Assembly (NCBI RefSeq): GCF_004364125.1
Contig: NZ_SNZV01000007.1
Span: 124,001-188,000 of the forward strand
Length of the DNA stretch: 64,000 nucleotides
From: Sphingobacterium paludis
GTDB taxonomy: Bacteria > Bacteroidota > Bacteroidia > Sphingobacteriales > Sphingobacteriaceae
Direction of reading: 5' to 3'
The position numbers were made by a program, and so were the translations under genes. Under the pieces are notes generated by a model. It had not been told where the DNA came from. It was given only the letters and a program-made list of their open reading frames with translations, and ran no database searches. Below are positions 33,948 through 41,681 of this stretch, one piece after another (positions within the stretch are counted from its first letter, which is position 1; each line of letters starts with the position of its first letter).

Positions 33948-34685
33948 ATGAAAAAAAACAACTTTTTAAAAACAATTTTAAGCATCACAGCACTTTCTGC
34001 CTGTGTATTTACCACAAACGCGCAAGATAACAGTGCAACGTTCTCCCTAAGCCTAACTTCCGACCAATTTTTCGGCGTAGCGCCGAGTGCCGGCGTAGAA
34101 TACAAGCTTTCTGATAAGATTGGACTATCTGCTTACGGAATTTTTTGGGGTGCTGGTACCGCAGCAGCTTGGGGTAACTGGACAGAATTCGGTGGTGGGG
34201 TAAATCTTTACTTAGCGGACGGGATCACGTTGAACCCTAACATCGGCTTCACTTTTGGCGATTTGCTATCCAAAGGTGCTACTTCAGGACAGCTCGGCGG
34301 AATCGCGGGTGATGGTATTGTTCCGAATTTATTTTTCAACGTAGACAAACCTAAATTCGAGAGTGAAATCTATGCCGGATATTACGCGCCGCTGCGTGAT
34401 GAGGCTCCGGAAGGTGCTTCGACATTAGCTTACCTCCACTATTGGGCAAATGCCGGCTACAAAGTAAGCCCTAATTTCTCCGTAGGTGGACACTTTGAAC
34501 ATTTAAGACGTACCAAAGATGATGTAAACGGCGTAGCAGACTATTATCAATGGTTAGGTCCATACATCCAGCTGAATGTGCCTCGTGTGGCAAGCTTTAT
34601 CAGATTTTCTGCCGGACCAGAATTGAAAAATGATCTGCAGGCTAAAGATTCCTTCTATAAATTATCCACTGGCTTTTCGTTTTAG
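33948..34685 (+). CDS. Predicted outer-membrane/periplasmic beta-barrel protein
   Basis: 245 residues. The signal peptide (1-25) ends at TNAQ. The mature part is a series of amphipathic beta strands with many aromatic and glycine residues (VEYKLSDKIGLSAYGIFWGAG, GGGVNLYLADGITLNPNIGFTFG, FSVGGHFEHLRR) and ends in a strand with terminal Phe (YKLSTGFSF), the usual outer-membrane barrel insertion signal. I do not recognise the family. It is a single-gene unit with its own promoter and two hairpins downstream. Confidence 0.65.
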   Translation: MKKNNFLKTILSITALSACVFTTNAQDNSATFSLSLTSDQFFGVAPSAGVEYKLSDKIGLSAYGIFWGAGTAAAWGNWTEFGGGVNLYLADGITLNPNIGFTFGDLLSKGATSGQLGGIAGDGIVPNLFFNVDKPKFESEIYAGYYAPLRDEAPEGASTLAYLHYWANAGYKVSPNFSVGGHFEHLRRTKDDVNGVADYYQWLGPYIQLNVPRVASFIRFSAGPELKNDLQAKDSFYKLSTGFSF

Positions 34686-34710
34686 CCATCATACTCTTTG
34701 TTTTACAAAA

Positions 34711-34739
34711 CAGGAAAGCGGATTCATTCCGCTTTCCTG
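34711..34739. terminator. Perfect 12-bp hairpin after the barrel gene
   Basis: CAGGAAAGCGGA (34711-34722), 5-base loop, TCCGCTTTCCTG (34728-34739). It lies 25 bases after the stop. No T-run follows on the plus strand. Confidence 0.6.
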
Positions 34740-34784
34740 CTATAACGACACTCCATATGATAAGGGATATGCCGGGCAAATCCC

Positions 34785-34830
34785 GCCACCCGGAAACGTA
34801 AGGCTTGACAACCGCCGGGTGGCATTTTTT
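34785..34830 (+). terminator. Rho-independent terminator with long loop
   Basis: GCCACCCGG (34785-34793) pairs perfectly with CCGGGTGGC (34815-34823), a 21-base loop, then ATTTTTTATAT. It separates the barrel gene from the tRNA cluster. Confidence 0.8.
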
Positions 34831-34923
34831 ATATATCAAAAGAGCTGCGTATAGTCCGATATATATACGGAGTGAAGAGCCATGAATGGCTATAACAAAG
34901 CGCATGATTTTTTTTAAATATAT

Positions 34924-34954
34924 TTTGCTGCACTCCATAATTCTTCTATATTTG
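34924..34954 (+). promoter_or_regulatory. Promoter of the second tRNA cluster
   Basis: TTTG (34924-34927), exactly 19 bases, then TATATTTG (34947-34954): a textbook Bacteroidota housekeeping promoter. Transcription would start a few bases before tRNA-Gly. Confidence 0.8.
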
Positions 34955-34965
34955 CACCACGTTAA

Positions 34966-35038
34966 GCGAAAGTAGCTCAGTTGGTAGAGCACAACCTTGC
35001 CAAGGTTGGGGTCGCGAGTTCGAATCTCGTCTTTCGCT
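34966..35038 (+). tRNA. tRNA-Gly (GCC), second copy
   Basis: Identical over all 73 bases to 10051-10123: acceptor GCGAAAG/CTTTCGC, anticodon GCC. Confidence 0.98.
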
Positions 35039-35043
35039 CAGTT

Positions 35044-35128
35044 GCCTAGGTGGTGGAACTGGTAGACACGCAGGACTTAAAATCCTGTTCCCGTTAAGGG
35101 AGTGCGGGTTCGATTCCCGCCCTAGGTA
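35044..35128 (+). tRNA. tRNA-Leu (TAA), second copy
   Basis: Identical over all 85 bases to 10129-10213, with the same 5-base spacer to tRNA-Gly. Anticodon TAA, long variable arm. Confidence 0.97.
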
Positions 35129-35241
35129 CTTCAAAAATCTTGACAGAAGAAGCTTATCGTTTCTTGCTTCAATAGTCTGAGCGAGAAACACATGTATTCT
35201 CTTTGACAAGTATCATTTTTATCTATTTACCAACCGGTTTT

Positions 35242-35315
35242 CGGGATGTAGCGTAGCCCGGTATCGCGCCAGCATGGGGTGCTGGAGGTCGTCGGTTCAA
35301 ATCCGGCCATCCCGA
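35242..35315 (+). tRNA. tRNA-Pro (GGG)
   Basis: 74-nt cloverleaf: acceptor CGGGATG/CATCCCG, D arm GCGTAGCCCGGTATCGC, anticodon stem CCAGC/GCTGG with loop ATGGGGT (anticodon GGG), T arm CGGTTCAAATCCG. It lies 113 bases after tRNA-Leu. Its terminator, 20 bases downstream, is split by the IS element. Confidence 0.95.
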
Positions 35316-35335
35316 CATAAAAATACCATTTATTT

Positions 35336-35355
35336 AAAAGCCTCTTTGATCTATT
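35336..35355 (+). terminator. tRNA-Pro terminator, left half (split by IS)
   Basis: The left arm AAAAGCCTCTT (35336-35346) and loop bases TGATCTATT are cut off from the right arm AAGAGGCTTTT (37124-37134) by the IS element. Removing the element and one GATCTATT copy restores a perfect 11-bp stem followed by TTTT. Confidence 0.88.
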
Positions 35356-37114
35356 GAGGGCATTGAAAAAGTCCCTTTAGAAAAAGGCTAAAAAAAAGGA
35401 GTAGAGAATATCAGTTTTCTGCTCCTTTTTTCGTATCTTAAAGTAGCCTTTAACGGACATCAGGATGCTCTCTACCCAACAGAAATTACAGTTCAGTTCC
35501 TATTCAGGATTGTACGATATCATTGTTCCAAAAGACAATCTACTTCGAAAAATCAACGATCTTATCGATTTCAGTTTTATCCATGAGGAGCTTTTGGAGA
35601 AGTATTGCCTGATCAATGGGCGTACAGCGGAGAGCCCTATTAAGATGTTCAAGTACCTTTTGTTAAAGACGATCTACACCGTTTCGGATGTTGATGTCGT
35701 TGAGCGTTCCAGATACGATATGTCTAAATACTTTCTGGAAATGGCCCCTGAGGAGGATGTGATCAATCCAAGTTCGCTTACCAAATTCCGTAAACTACGA
35801 TTAAAGGATATGGATCTATTGAAGCTGTTGATCAACAAGACCGTAACGATCGCTCTTGAAAAGGGTATTATCAAATCGAAATCCATCATCGTAGACGCGA
35901 CCCATACCCATTCCAGATCGAACCCATATACAGCATTGGAAGTACTCAGGGAGCGCTCCAAGTTATTAAGAAAAGCGATATATCAGATTGATGAGGATTA
36001 CAAGGAGAATCTGCCAGAGAAGAACGAATCGAGCGACTTGGAGCAAGAGCTTGCCTATTGCAGGGAATTACAGAGGGTGCTGGATCAGGATCAATCTATG
36101 AGTGAAATACCGGCTGTAAAGGAAAAGTTGAACCTGTTGAAGGAAACTATTGATGACACAAAAGAATACTATCTGCTCTCTAAAGATGATCAGGCTAGGC
36201 TTGGACACAAATCAGTGGACAGTAGTTTCTTTGGTTATAAAACGCATCTGGCGATGACAGAGGAACGCATCATCACAGCAGCGGTGGTTACCACGGGCGA
36301 GAAAGGTGATGGACCGGAACTACCCCGGTTACTGGAGATCAGCCAGCAAAATGGAATGCAAGTGGACACGATAATAGGTGATGCCGCATATTCTGGAAAA
36401 GACAACCTTCGGCTGGTAAAAGAGCAGGACATTGATATCATAGCTAAATTAAATCCGGCAGTCAGCAAGGGATTCAGGAAAGAAGGCGATCACTTTCACT
36501 ACAATAAAGATGCAGGAATGTTTGTCTGTCCAGCAGGCCACCTGGCAATCAGGAAGGCCCGTCAGGGCAAAAAGAACATTGGTAAAAATCAAGCAGACAC
36601 GTATTACTTTGATGTGGAGAAATGTAAAGTTTGCCCTTTCAGAGAGGGATGTTACAGGGAAGGCTCAAAAACAAAGACCTATTCAATAACCATTAAATCC
36701 GAACTCCATAAAGAACAGATGGCTTTCCAGCAAACCGATCATTACCGGAGCAAGTCTAAGGAAAGGTATAAAATTGAAGCCAAGAACAGTGAGCTCAAGA
36801 ATGTCCATGGTTATGGCAGAGCTGATTCCTATGGCATCCAAAACATGGAAATGCAGGGTGCAATGGCCATCTTCACTGTAAACTTGAAAAGAATCCTGAA
36901 ATTGATCTAAAAAGGAGGAATATTACCTCAAAAAGAGCCTAGATGGGATGCTAAAAACTCAAATAGCAAGTCCTATCCGACTAAATCTTCAGCAAGGCAA
37001 TTAAAAAACAAACTTCCAGAAATCCTTTAAACAAAAATGACCGAGTAAGGTAAACCCTGTACTCAGTCATTTCTTTAGGACTCATTAAAAACTTGAGACT
37101 TTTTCAGTGCCCTC
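35356..37114 (+). mobile_element. IS1182-family insertion sequence, complete, 1759 bp
   Basis: Terminal inverted repeats are GAGGGCATTGAAAAAGTC at the left end and the complement of GAGGGCACTGAAAAAGTC at the right end (17 of 18 equal). The flanks carry an 8-bp direct duplication GATCTATT (35348-35355 and 37115-37122). Inside are one transposase gene, a left subterminal hairpin (35391-35432: AAAAAAAGGAG with CTCCTTTTTT) that can block read-in transcription, and a hairpin after the gene (TGACCGAGT/ACTCAGTCA, about 37037-37072). Both ends and the gene are intact, so it may still move. Its target was the loop of a terminator palindrome. Confidence 0.95.
35465..36910 (+). CDS. IS1182-family DDE transposase
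   Basis: 481 residues, full length. The N-terminal DUF772-type region (PIKMFKYLLLKTIYTVSDVDVVERSRYDMSKYFLEM) is followed by the catalytic core: first Asp in IIVDATHTHS near 142, second Asp in TIIGDAAYSG near 307, and the Glu in IEAKNSELKNVHGYGRAD near 440. A cysteine cluster (CKVCPFREGCYREG) just before the last block may bind metal. No frameshift or stop is seen. The gene fills most of the element. Confidence 0.94.
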   Translation: MLSTQQKLQFSSYSGLYDIIVPKDNLLRKINDLIDFSFIHEELLEKYCLINGRTAESPIKMFKYLLLKTIYTVSDVDVVERSRYDMSKYFLEMAPEEDVINPSSLTKFRKLRLKDMDLLKLLINKTVTIALEKGIIKSKSIIVDATHTHSRSNPYTALEVLRERSKLLRKAIYQIDEDYKENLPEKNESSDLEQELAYCRELQRVLDQDQSMSEIPAVKEKLNLLKETIDDTKEYYLLSKDDQARLGHKSVDSSFFGYKTHLAMTEERIITAAVVTTGEKGDGPELPRLLEISQQNGMQVDTIIGDAAYSGKDNLRLVKEQDIDIIAKLNPAVSKGFRKEGDHFHYNKDAGMFVCPAGHLAIRKARQGKKNIGKNQADTYYFDVEKCKVCPFREGCYREGSKTKTYSITIKSELHKEQMAFQQTDHYRSKSKERYKIEAKNSELKNVHGYGRADSYGIQNMEMQGAMAIFTVNLKRILKLI

Positions 37115-37271
37115 GATCTATTCAAGAGGCTTTTGTAATTAAGCGAATCTTTTTTGGGAAGTTCGAAAGGTAAATCCTAACGATTTATTTGATTCGTGAT
37201 CTTTTCAAATAATTTAATATCAATTTTTTAATTTTCAACAGTGGAGATATTCGTTTTAAAATGATATCTTT
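36911..37271. other. IS right end and AT-rich leader of the RES cassette
   Basis: 36911-37114 is the non-coding right end of the IS. 37124-37134 is the right arm of the split terminator. 37135-37271 is very AT-rich and presumably carries the promoter for the next two genes. I cannot single out a confident promoter box in it. Confidence 0.6.
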
Positions 37272-38411
37272 ATGAAAACCTCAAGAATGAAATTAGCCGC
37301 TGATAGCCTTGAATACTTACATGGTCAAATCGACTCCTTAAATAAGGTTGCCGAAAATCATAAAGTCACATTAAAGTTGAATGAGGTATCCGTTCAAACT
37401 GCCTTGATCGCAGCTACTACAGCTCTCACCACTTTATTTTTGGGCTTTTTGATTAAAGACTATCTAATCCCTTTGATAGTAGAAAACCGTGTAAAAAGAA
37501 AAAAAGGGCAAGAACTATTTATAAAATCCAAACGAAATCTTTTTTCTTCAGCAAACTCTTTCAATCACAGGCTAAAGGAGATTTTCCAAACAAGATCTCA
37601 TTATTTATGGCAGCAAACGCCACTGATAGGATTTTATGATTATAAGTACCGTAGTACAGTGTTCAGGCTTTGCACACTATTGGGGTGGATTCGTATTTAC
37701 CGCATCCAAGAGCCGAATATTGTTATCAAAAAAAAAGCCAAAACAAGCCATCAAATTATCGAACGGATACGGGCAATTGAGTCCAGCCTTGCTGATGGAC
37801 AGCGTGTCGAAATGTATGTTGTTAAAGCTATATTTCAGCATGTGAGCAAAGACACCAATGCAGTCCCACAAGTAGATTTGGAAAATTTCGCCGTAGAAAT
37901 TGACCACCTTGTTCATGCAACATGTAGCATGAAAAATATTCTCCGGCTTAACCAAGGCGACAATGCTACGAAAGACAACTTTATTGAAGACCTTTCCAAA
38001 TTAGCACAACCTGTCAATATTGCTTTGACTGAACTTCAAACTGTCAAGGATAAAATTGTTGATGAGGTATCTGTAAAATTGGGACTTATTTACCGTGACT
38101 GGCAAGATGCTATTGGCGATCTAATGCTGTTGAAAAATGGGGAAGAATATCAAACGATTAGTTATAAAACATTCGAAACCTATTGGGATCAGGCTAATAC
38201 GACCCTCGAAAAGAAATGGCTGAAACGAGCTGAAGTAATGTTTGACAATCTTAATCTTACTGCAAATACCAAAAGCGATTCCCGAATTGAACAGATACCG
38301 TTAATCTATTCGTCGATATATGAACTCCAAAAAACTCTTTACGATATTAAAATAGGCTCTGACCCAATTAGTAAAGCGAATTTTGAAAAGATAAGCGCTA
38401 CAATAAAGTAA
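37272..38411 (+). CDS. Membrane-anchored protein of unknown function, partner of a RES-domain protein
   Basis: 379 residues; no family recognised. Residues 1-40 are soluble and look helical (SLEYLHGQIDSLNKVAENHK). Residues of about 41-70 form one membrane segment (TALIAATTALTTLFLGFLIKDYLIPLIV). A basic stretch (KRKKGQELFIKSKR) comes next, then a long, mainly helical domain rich in charged residues. The basic stretch suggests that the large C-terminal part is cytoplasmic. The next gene starts 1 base after the stop, so the two proteins are made together. Base composition is more AT-rich than in neighbouring core genes, a sign of transfer. Confidence 0.75.
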   Translation: MKTSRMKLAADSLEYLHGQIDSLNKVAENHKVTLKLNEVSVQTALIAATTALTTLFLGFLIKDYLIPLIVENRVKRKKGQELFIKSKRNLFSSANSFNHRLKEIFQTRSHYLWQQTPLIGFYDYKYRSTVFRLCTLLGWIRIYRIQEPNIVIKKKAKTSHQIIERIRAIESSLADGQRVEMYVVKAIFQHVSKDTNAVPQVDLENFAVEIDHLVHATCSMKNILRLNQGDNATKDNFIEDLSKLAQPVNIALTELQTVKDKIVDEVSVKLGLIYRDWQDAIGDLMLLKNGEEYQTISYKTFETYWDQANTTLEKKWLKRAEVMFDNLNLTANTKSDSRIEQIPLIYSSIYELQKTLYDIKIGSDPISKANFEKISATIK

Positions 38412-38412
38412 G

Positions 38413-39756
38413 ATGGAAGAAATGCCAGAACTTAACAAAGAGGCTATAGAAAATGCTATCCGGGCTATTGAACAAGCTGATTTAGGCACAATAACCATAA
38501 ATGAGCTTTCTAAAATACTTGAGCCTTTATTTATAGGTTATCAGACTACCGTACCGATATTTCATCCACCGATTCACATCTTTCGGGGCAGAGCTTGTGG
38601 TAAACCAACTAATCTGAAAGATTTAGTTTACCCACCATTAGACGTTATTACAACGATGGGAAGAGCAAATGATATTGGCGAACAAGTATTTTATGGCAGT
38701 GTTGGTCGTGGTGTGCCAATAGCGGAACTGAACTTAAAAGTTGGAGACACTTTCATGTTATCGTTCTGGCGAACAACAGATCAAATTTTATTAAACCACA
38801 TCGGCTTTACAATGCAGGCATTTGCTGAACTGGATAGCTCGAGGAGCATAGATGATCTTCATCAAGTTTACACCTTCGTCGAACAAACCGGCTCTGCTAA
38901 TGAGTTAAACCAAGTAGTTTATAATTATTTGGCCTCAGTTTTCACCAAAAGTGTTGAAAAATTAGGTTTAAACTATTATAAACTAAGTATCGCTATCGCT
39001 AAACATTTGATGGACGCTGAGATTTTTGACGGGATTATGTTTCCGACTGTAGCAAGATCTGCTAAAGCCGAAAACGTAGTACTCAAACGTACGACGACGG
39101 ACAATAAACTCAAGCTTGTTTATGTTCAATTCTGTGAAATGACAAGCATTTCACAAAATGGAGATTACAATTTTGATCTTTTGGATACTGCAACGGAATA
39201 TGATAGAGAGGGGAGCCTTCTTTGGACAGGAAGATCATTGTCATTTTCTTCATCAGGTAACGCCTCATTTAAATACGATAATGATGATTGGTTTGCGACA
39301 GACTCACAAGGCAATCCACTTTACCCTACCGCTGACGGAGAGCTGCTTGTTCCCTTGTCTCCTTTTGAACGTCTGCACAGTGGTCATATGTCAAAGTGGA
39401 TTGCCTTAAGTATTAATCATAAATATAGTAGTCAAACTGAAGTTAATATTCCCGTACGAATAATTATCGGATTTGATTTGGAAGCGGGTGAAAGGTATTT
39501 TTCCTGTTATGTAAGTGAAAATCAAAACCCAATGGGGCTAGTTCATTGTATCATCCAAAATCATGAAAAATATACCACGCTCAATCCTGAGAATGCAGAA
39601 CTTTTTTTGAACGATAATCCCAAAGGAACAAATCAGTTACCCTTTAAAAACAAGTTTATAATTTTTTCCTGCTCGAATTTTGATGCAGACGAATTACGCA
39701 ATAATTTCCCTAATGATTATCAAATCGATGTATACTTTGATAACAGCCAGGTTTAG
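38413..39756 (+). CDS. RES-domain protein (predicted NAD-consuming toxin/effector)
   Basis: 447 residues. An N-terminal helical part (1-45) is followed by a RES-like domain at about 50-230: HIFRGRACGK, YPPLDVITTMGRANDIGEQVFYGSV (Arg84 of the GRAN motif) and VPIAELNLKVGD (Glu105). The third signature region is FPTVARSAKAENVVL near 210-225, where the usual Ser position reads Thr212, with Ser216 close by. RES domains in known toxins break down NAD+. The C-terminal half (about 235-447) is an unrecognised beta-rich region. There is no XRE antitoxin beside it, unlike classical RES-XRE pairs; its coupled neighbour is a membrane protein. A defence or self-limiting effector role is inferred. Confidence 0.72.
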   Translation: MEEMPELNKEAIENAIRAIEQADLGTITINELSKILEPLFIGYQTTVPIFHPPIHIFRGRACGKPTNLKDLVYPPLDVITTMGRANDIGEQVFYGSVGRGVPIAELNLKVGDTFMLSFWRTTDQILLNHIGFTMQAFAELDSSRSIDDLHQVYTFVEQTGSANELNQVVYNYLASVFTKSVEKLGLNYYKLSIAIAKHLMDAEIFDGIMFPTVARSAKAENVVLKRTTTDNKLKLVYVQFCEMTSISQNGDYNFDLLDTATEYDREGSLLWTGRSLSFSSSGNASFKYDNDDWFATDSQGNPLYPTADGELLVPLSPFERLHSGHMSKWIALSINHKYSSQTEVNIPVRIIIGFDLEAGERYFSCYVSENQNPMGLVHCIIQNHEKYTTLNPENAELFLNDNPKGTNQLPFKNKFIIFSCSNFDADELRNNFPNDYQIDVYFDNSQV

Positions 39757-39856
39757 AAAAAAATCATCAAGAAAGCAGACTAATAAAGCTTTCTAGCGTA
39801 AACATATTCGATCAGAAACTTCGTAGCCTTCGCCTCTTGCGCGTTGCAAAAAGAAT

Positions 39857-39961
39857 TTAGCAAACAGATGCTTTGAAACTGATCCGTTTTAATTCAATCA
39901 ATTCTTCTTCGGGCAGATCAACGGAAAACAACTTTAGAAGTTCCACTTGTAGATTGCTCAA
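39857..39961 (-). pseudogene. Truncated antitoxin-like relic
   Basis: On the minus strand, a frame from TTG 39961 to TAA 39857 encodes about 34 residues reading SNLQVELLKLFSVDLPEEEL and ELKRI, then unrelated residues. The start resembles, from memory, the N-terminus of small Bacteroidota antitoxins of about 70-80 residues. The ATG is absent and the C-terminal two thirds are missing, so this looks like a relic at the edge of the accessory region. Family assignment is tentative. Confidence 0.35.
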
Positions 39962-39969
39962 TGGCGGAT

Positions 39970-40551
39970 TTAACTCTTTGCGCCGTCAAAGAAATAAACG
40001 ATCAACATCAATGCGGGTACTTTTCCTGTGTTTCGCGGTGTGTGCGACACTCGCCCATCAAAGAAAATGGAATCTCCGGCAGCGAGCGAGACTACCCGAT
40101 CCGGGAAAACATACTCCACCTCACCCTGAATAATATATTTGTACTCAAAAGCCTCCGTTTCTACCATTGGTCGAGACGCATTTGGGGCAAGCTCTAACAA
40201 CACAATGTCTAGTGTAGATTTTTCAATCGAGGAGGCGAAAATGCGGCTGTAATGAAAACCCTCCGCCTGCTCCTTTTCAAATGCCTCGTAGTTTTCTTTC
40301 TTACGGACGATGATCGGACCTTCGTTTGCAGTAGATTTAAAATCCTTAAAAAATTCATTCAGATCGACTTCTAACGAATTTACGATGTTAATAAGTACGA
40401 AAAGCGATGGCGCTGTACGATTATTTTCGATCTGGGAAATTAAACCTTTACTCACTCCTGCTCTATCCGCAAGGTCTTGAATGGTGATTCCCTTTTCTTT
40501 CCGAATCTCTTTAATTTTAGAACTGATTTTAAATATGGTATTGTCTTCCAT
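39970..40551 (-). CDS. XRE-cupin transcriptional regulator
   Basis: The start at 40551 (MEDNTIFKISSKIKEIRKEKG) is chosen because the helix-turn-helix begins at once; an upstream extension to 40611 has no support. 193 residues. Helix-turn-helix at about 12-66 (TIQDLADRAGVSKGLISQIENNRTAPSLFVLINI). Cupin sensor at about 105-185 (FEYKYIIQGEVEYVFPDRVVSLAAGDSIFFDGRVSHTPRN). Such proteins usually sense a small metabolite and control neighbouring catabolic genes. It stands at the downstream end of the SusC/D operon and may tune this locus together with the hybrid regulator at 54382. Confidence 0.88.
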   Translation of the reverse strand: MEDNTIFKISSKIKEIRKEKGITIQDLADRAGVSKGLISQIENNRTAPSLFVLINIVNSLEVDLNEFFKDFKSTANEGPIIVRKKENYEAFEKEQAEGFHYSRIFASSIEKSTLDIVLLELAPNASRPMVETEAFEYKYIIQGEVEYVFPDRVVSLAAGDSIFFDGRVSHTPRNTGKVPALMLIVYFFDGAKS

Positions 40552-40743
40552 GTGTAAACGGCGGTCAGGTTTTACTGTTGATAAACTTACCAAATATAAC
40601 ATTTTTGGCAAGAAATCGCTATACGCCAGATCGACACCTCACTTCCAAACCGCTTATAGAGCTATCCGCATTTTCAACTCTCCTGATTAATACGGCGATA
40701 GATCAAACTAGCCCGTCTGATCTATCGGATGTGACGTGAAAAT

Positions 40744-41634
40744 TTACGGTAACTTTATAATGCGGATATCATCGTGAAGCGCTGTTCGGCGCAGGATATT
40801 ATCTGTCGTGATAACATGACCAGCACTATCCTTTCCTGCCTCGCGATACACGCCCCATTTGATATATCCTTTCTGACCTTTATCGAGCTGTACCCCTGTG
40901 AACGTCGTCGCATTTAAATTTTCGAATTGCAAGGTGTAGGTGCTTTGTCCAGGTAGCCGGGTATATACCTTCATCCAGCCATCACCTTGATCGCCCCATA
41001 GCACGTCTATTCGAAAATCTATCCATTTGTTAATATGCTGCCGAAAATCTGGTACGATAGTCGCTTGTCCTTTCGCACCGTAGCGAGCCACAATAGCATG
41101 TCTTTTTGTAAGAAACCGAATAGGAACGGGATCTCCACCAGAAACTTTAAGCTGAAAGATGTTGTCACCATAGGGCGTATTTGCCGGATTCCACAATTCC
41201 CACTCTACCAAATTCACGCTAAATTCATAACGTCTTTTGTCTCCCGGAAAAAATAGTGCCGCTGGCATATTTATCGCATCCGACTCGCTCCGATAGGCTT
41301 CGTTGGAAAAATATCCAGGATCGCCTAAAACCACCTTGTGTGCAATGGCGTAATTGCCGCTACGACCTGGCGATGCAATAGATGCAGCATCTGTTGCGGG
41401 CGCGTTGGTCGGATTTATCCACGCAAAGCCACCATTTTCCTCCTGCGTTTCGTAGTCAATTTGTAAAATCGTGTCTGATACTGAACCTGCTATCAAACCA
41501 GCCGTTACACCCTTAAGCGTCGACGGCTCCGTTTGGTTTGGAAAATTAAATGTGGAGGTTTGCTTGCAGGATAGCAACAAGACGGCAAGGAAGCAGGCTT
41601 CCAAGGCGAACATTAATGGTTGATTCTTTTTCAT
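40744..41634 (-). CDS. Polysaccharide lyase-like lipoprotein (heparin lyase I-like)
   Basis: 296 residues. The lipobox LLSC (Cys23) places it on the membrane, probably at the cell surface. The mature part is a beta-jelly-roll type sequence with YRSESDAINM, KRRYEFSVNLVEWEL, NIFQLKVSGGDPVPIRF, HINKWIDFRIDVLWGDQGDGWMKVYTRLPG, and YIKWGVYRE. This pattern fits the heparin lyase I/alginate-lyase-like polysaccharide lyase group. It follows susD after 48 bases in the same operon, so it likely makes the first cuts in the polymer at the surface. Exact family and substrate are inferred. Confidence 0.6.
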   Translation of the reverse strand: MKKNQPLMFALEACFLAVLLLSCKQTSTFNFPNQTEPSTLKGVTAGLIAGSVSDTILQIDYETQEENGGFAWINPTNAPATDAASIASPGRSGNYAIAHKVVLGDPGYFSNEAYRSESDAINMPAALFFPGDKRRYEFSVNLVEWELWNPANTPYGDNIFQLKVSGGDPVPIRFLTKRHAIVARYGAKGQATIVPDFRQHINKWIDFRIDVLWGDQGDGWMKVYTRLPGQSTYTLQFENLNATTFTGVQLDKGQKGYIKWGVYREAGKDSAGHVITTDNILRRTALHDDIRIIKLP

Positions 41635-41681
41635 ATTCGTTTTATTTGGTTGTGTGTGGGTAGACGCTGATTAAATCCGCA

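Noticed and set aside
35336..39960. A tRNA-Pro-integrated genomic island with attachment sites
   Set aside because: I looked for a second copy of the tRNA-Pro 3' end up to 40 kb and found none, and there is no integrase gene. The only proven insertion is the IS element.
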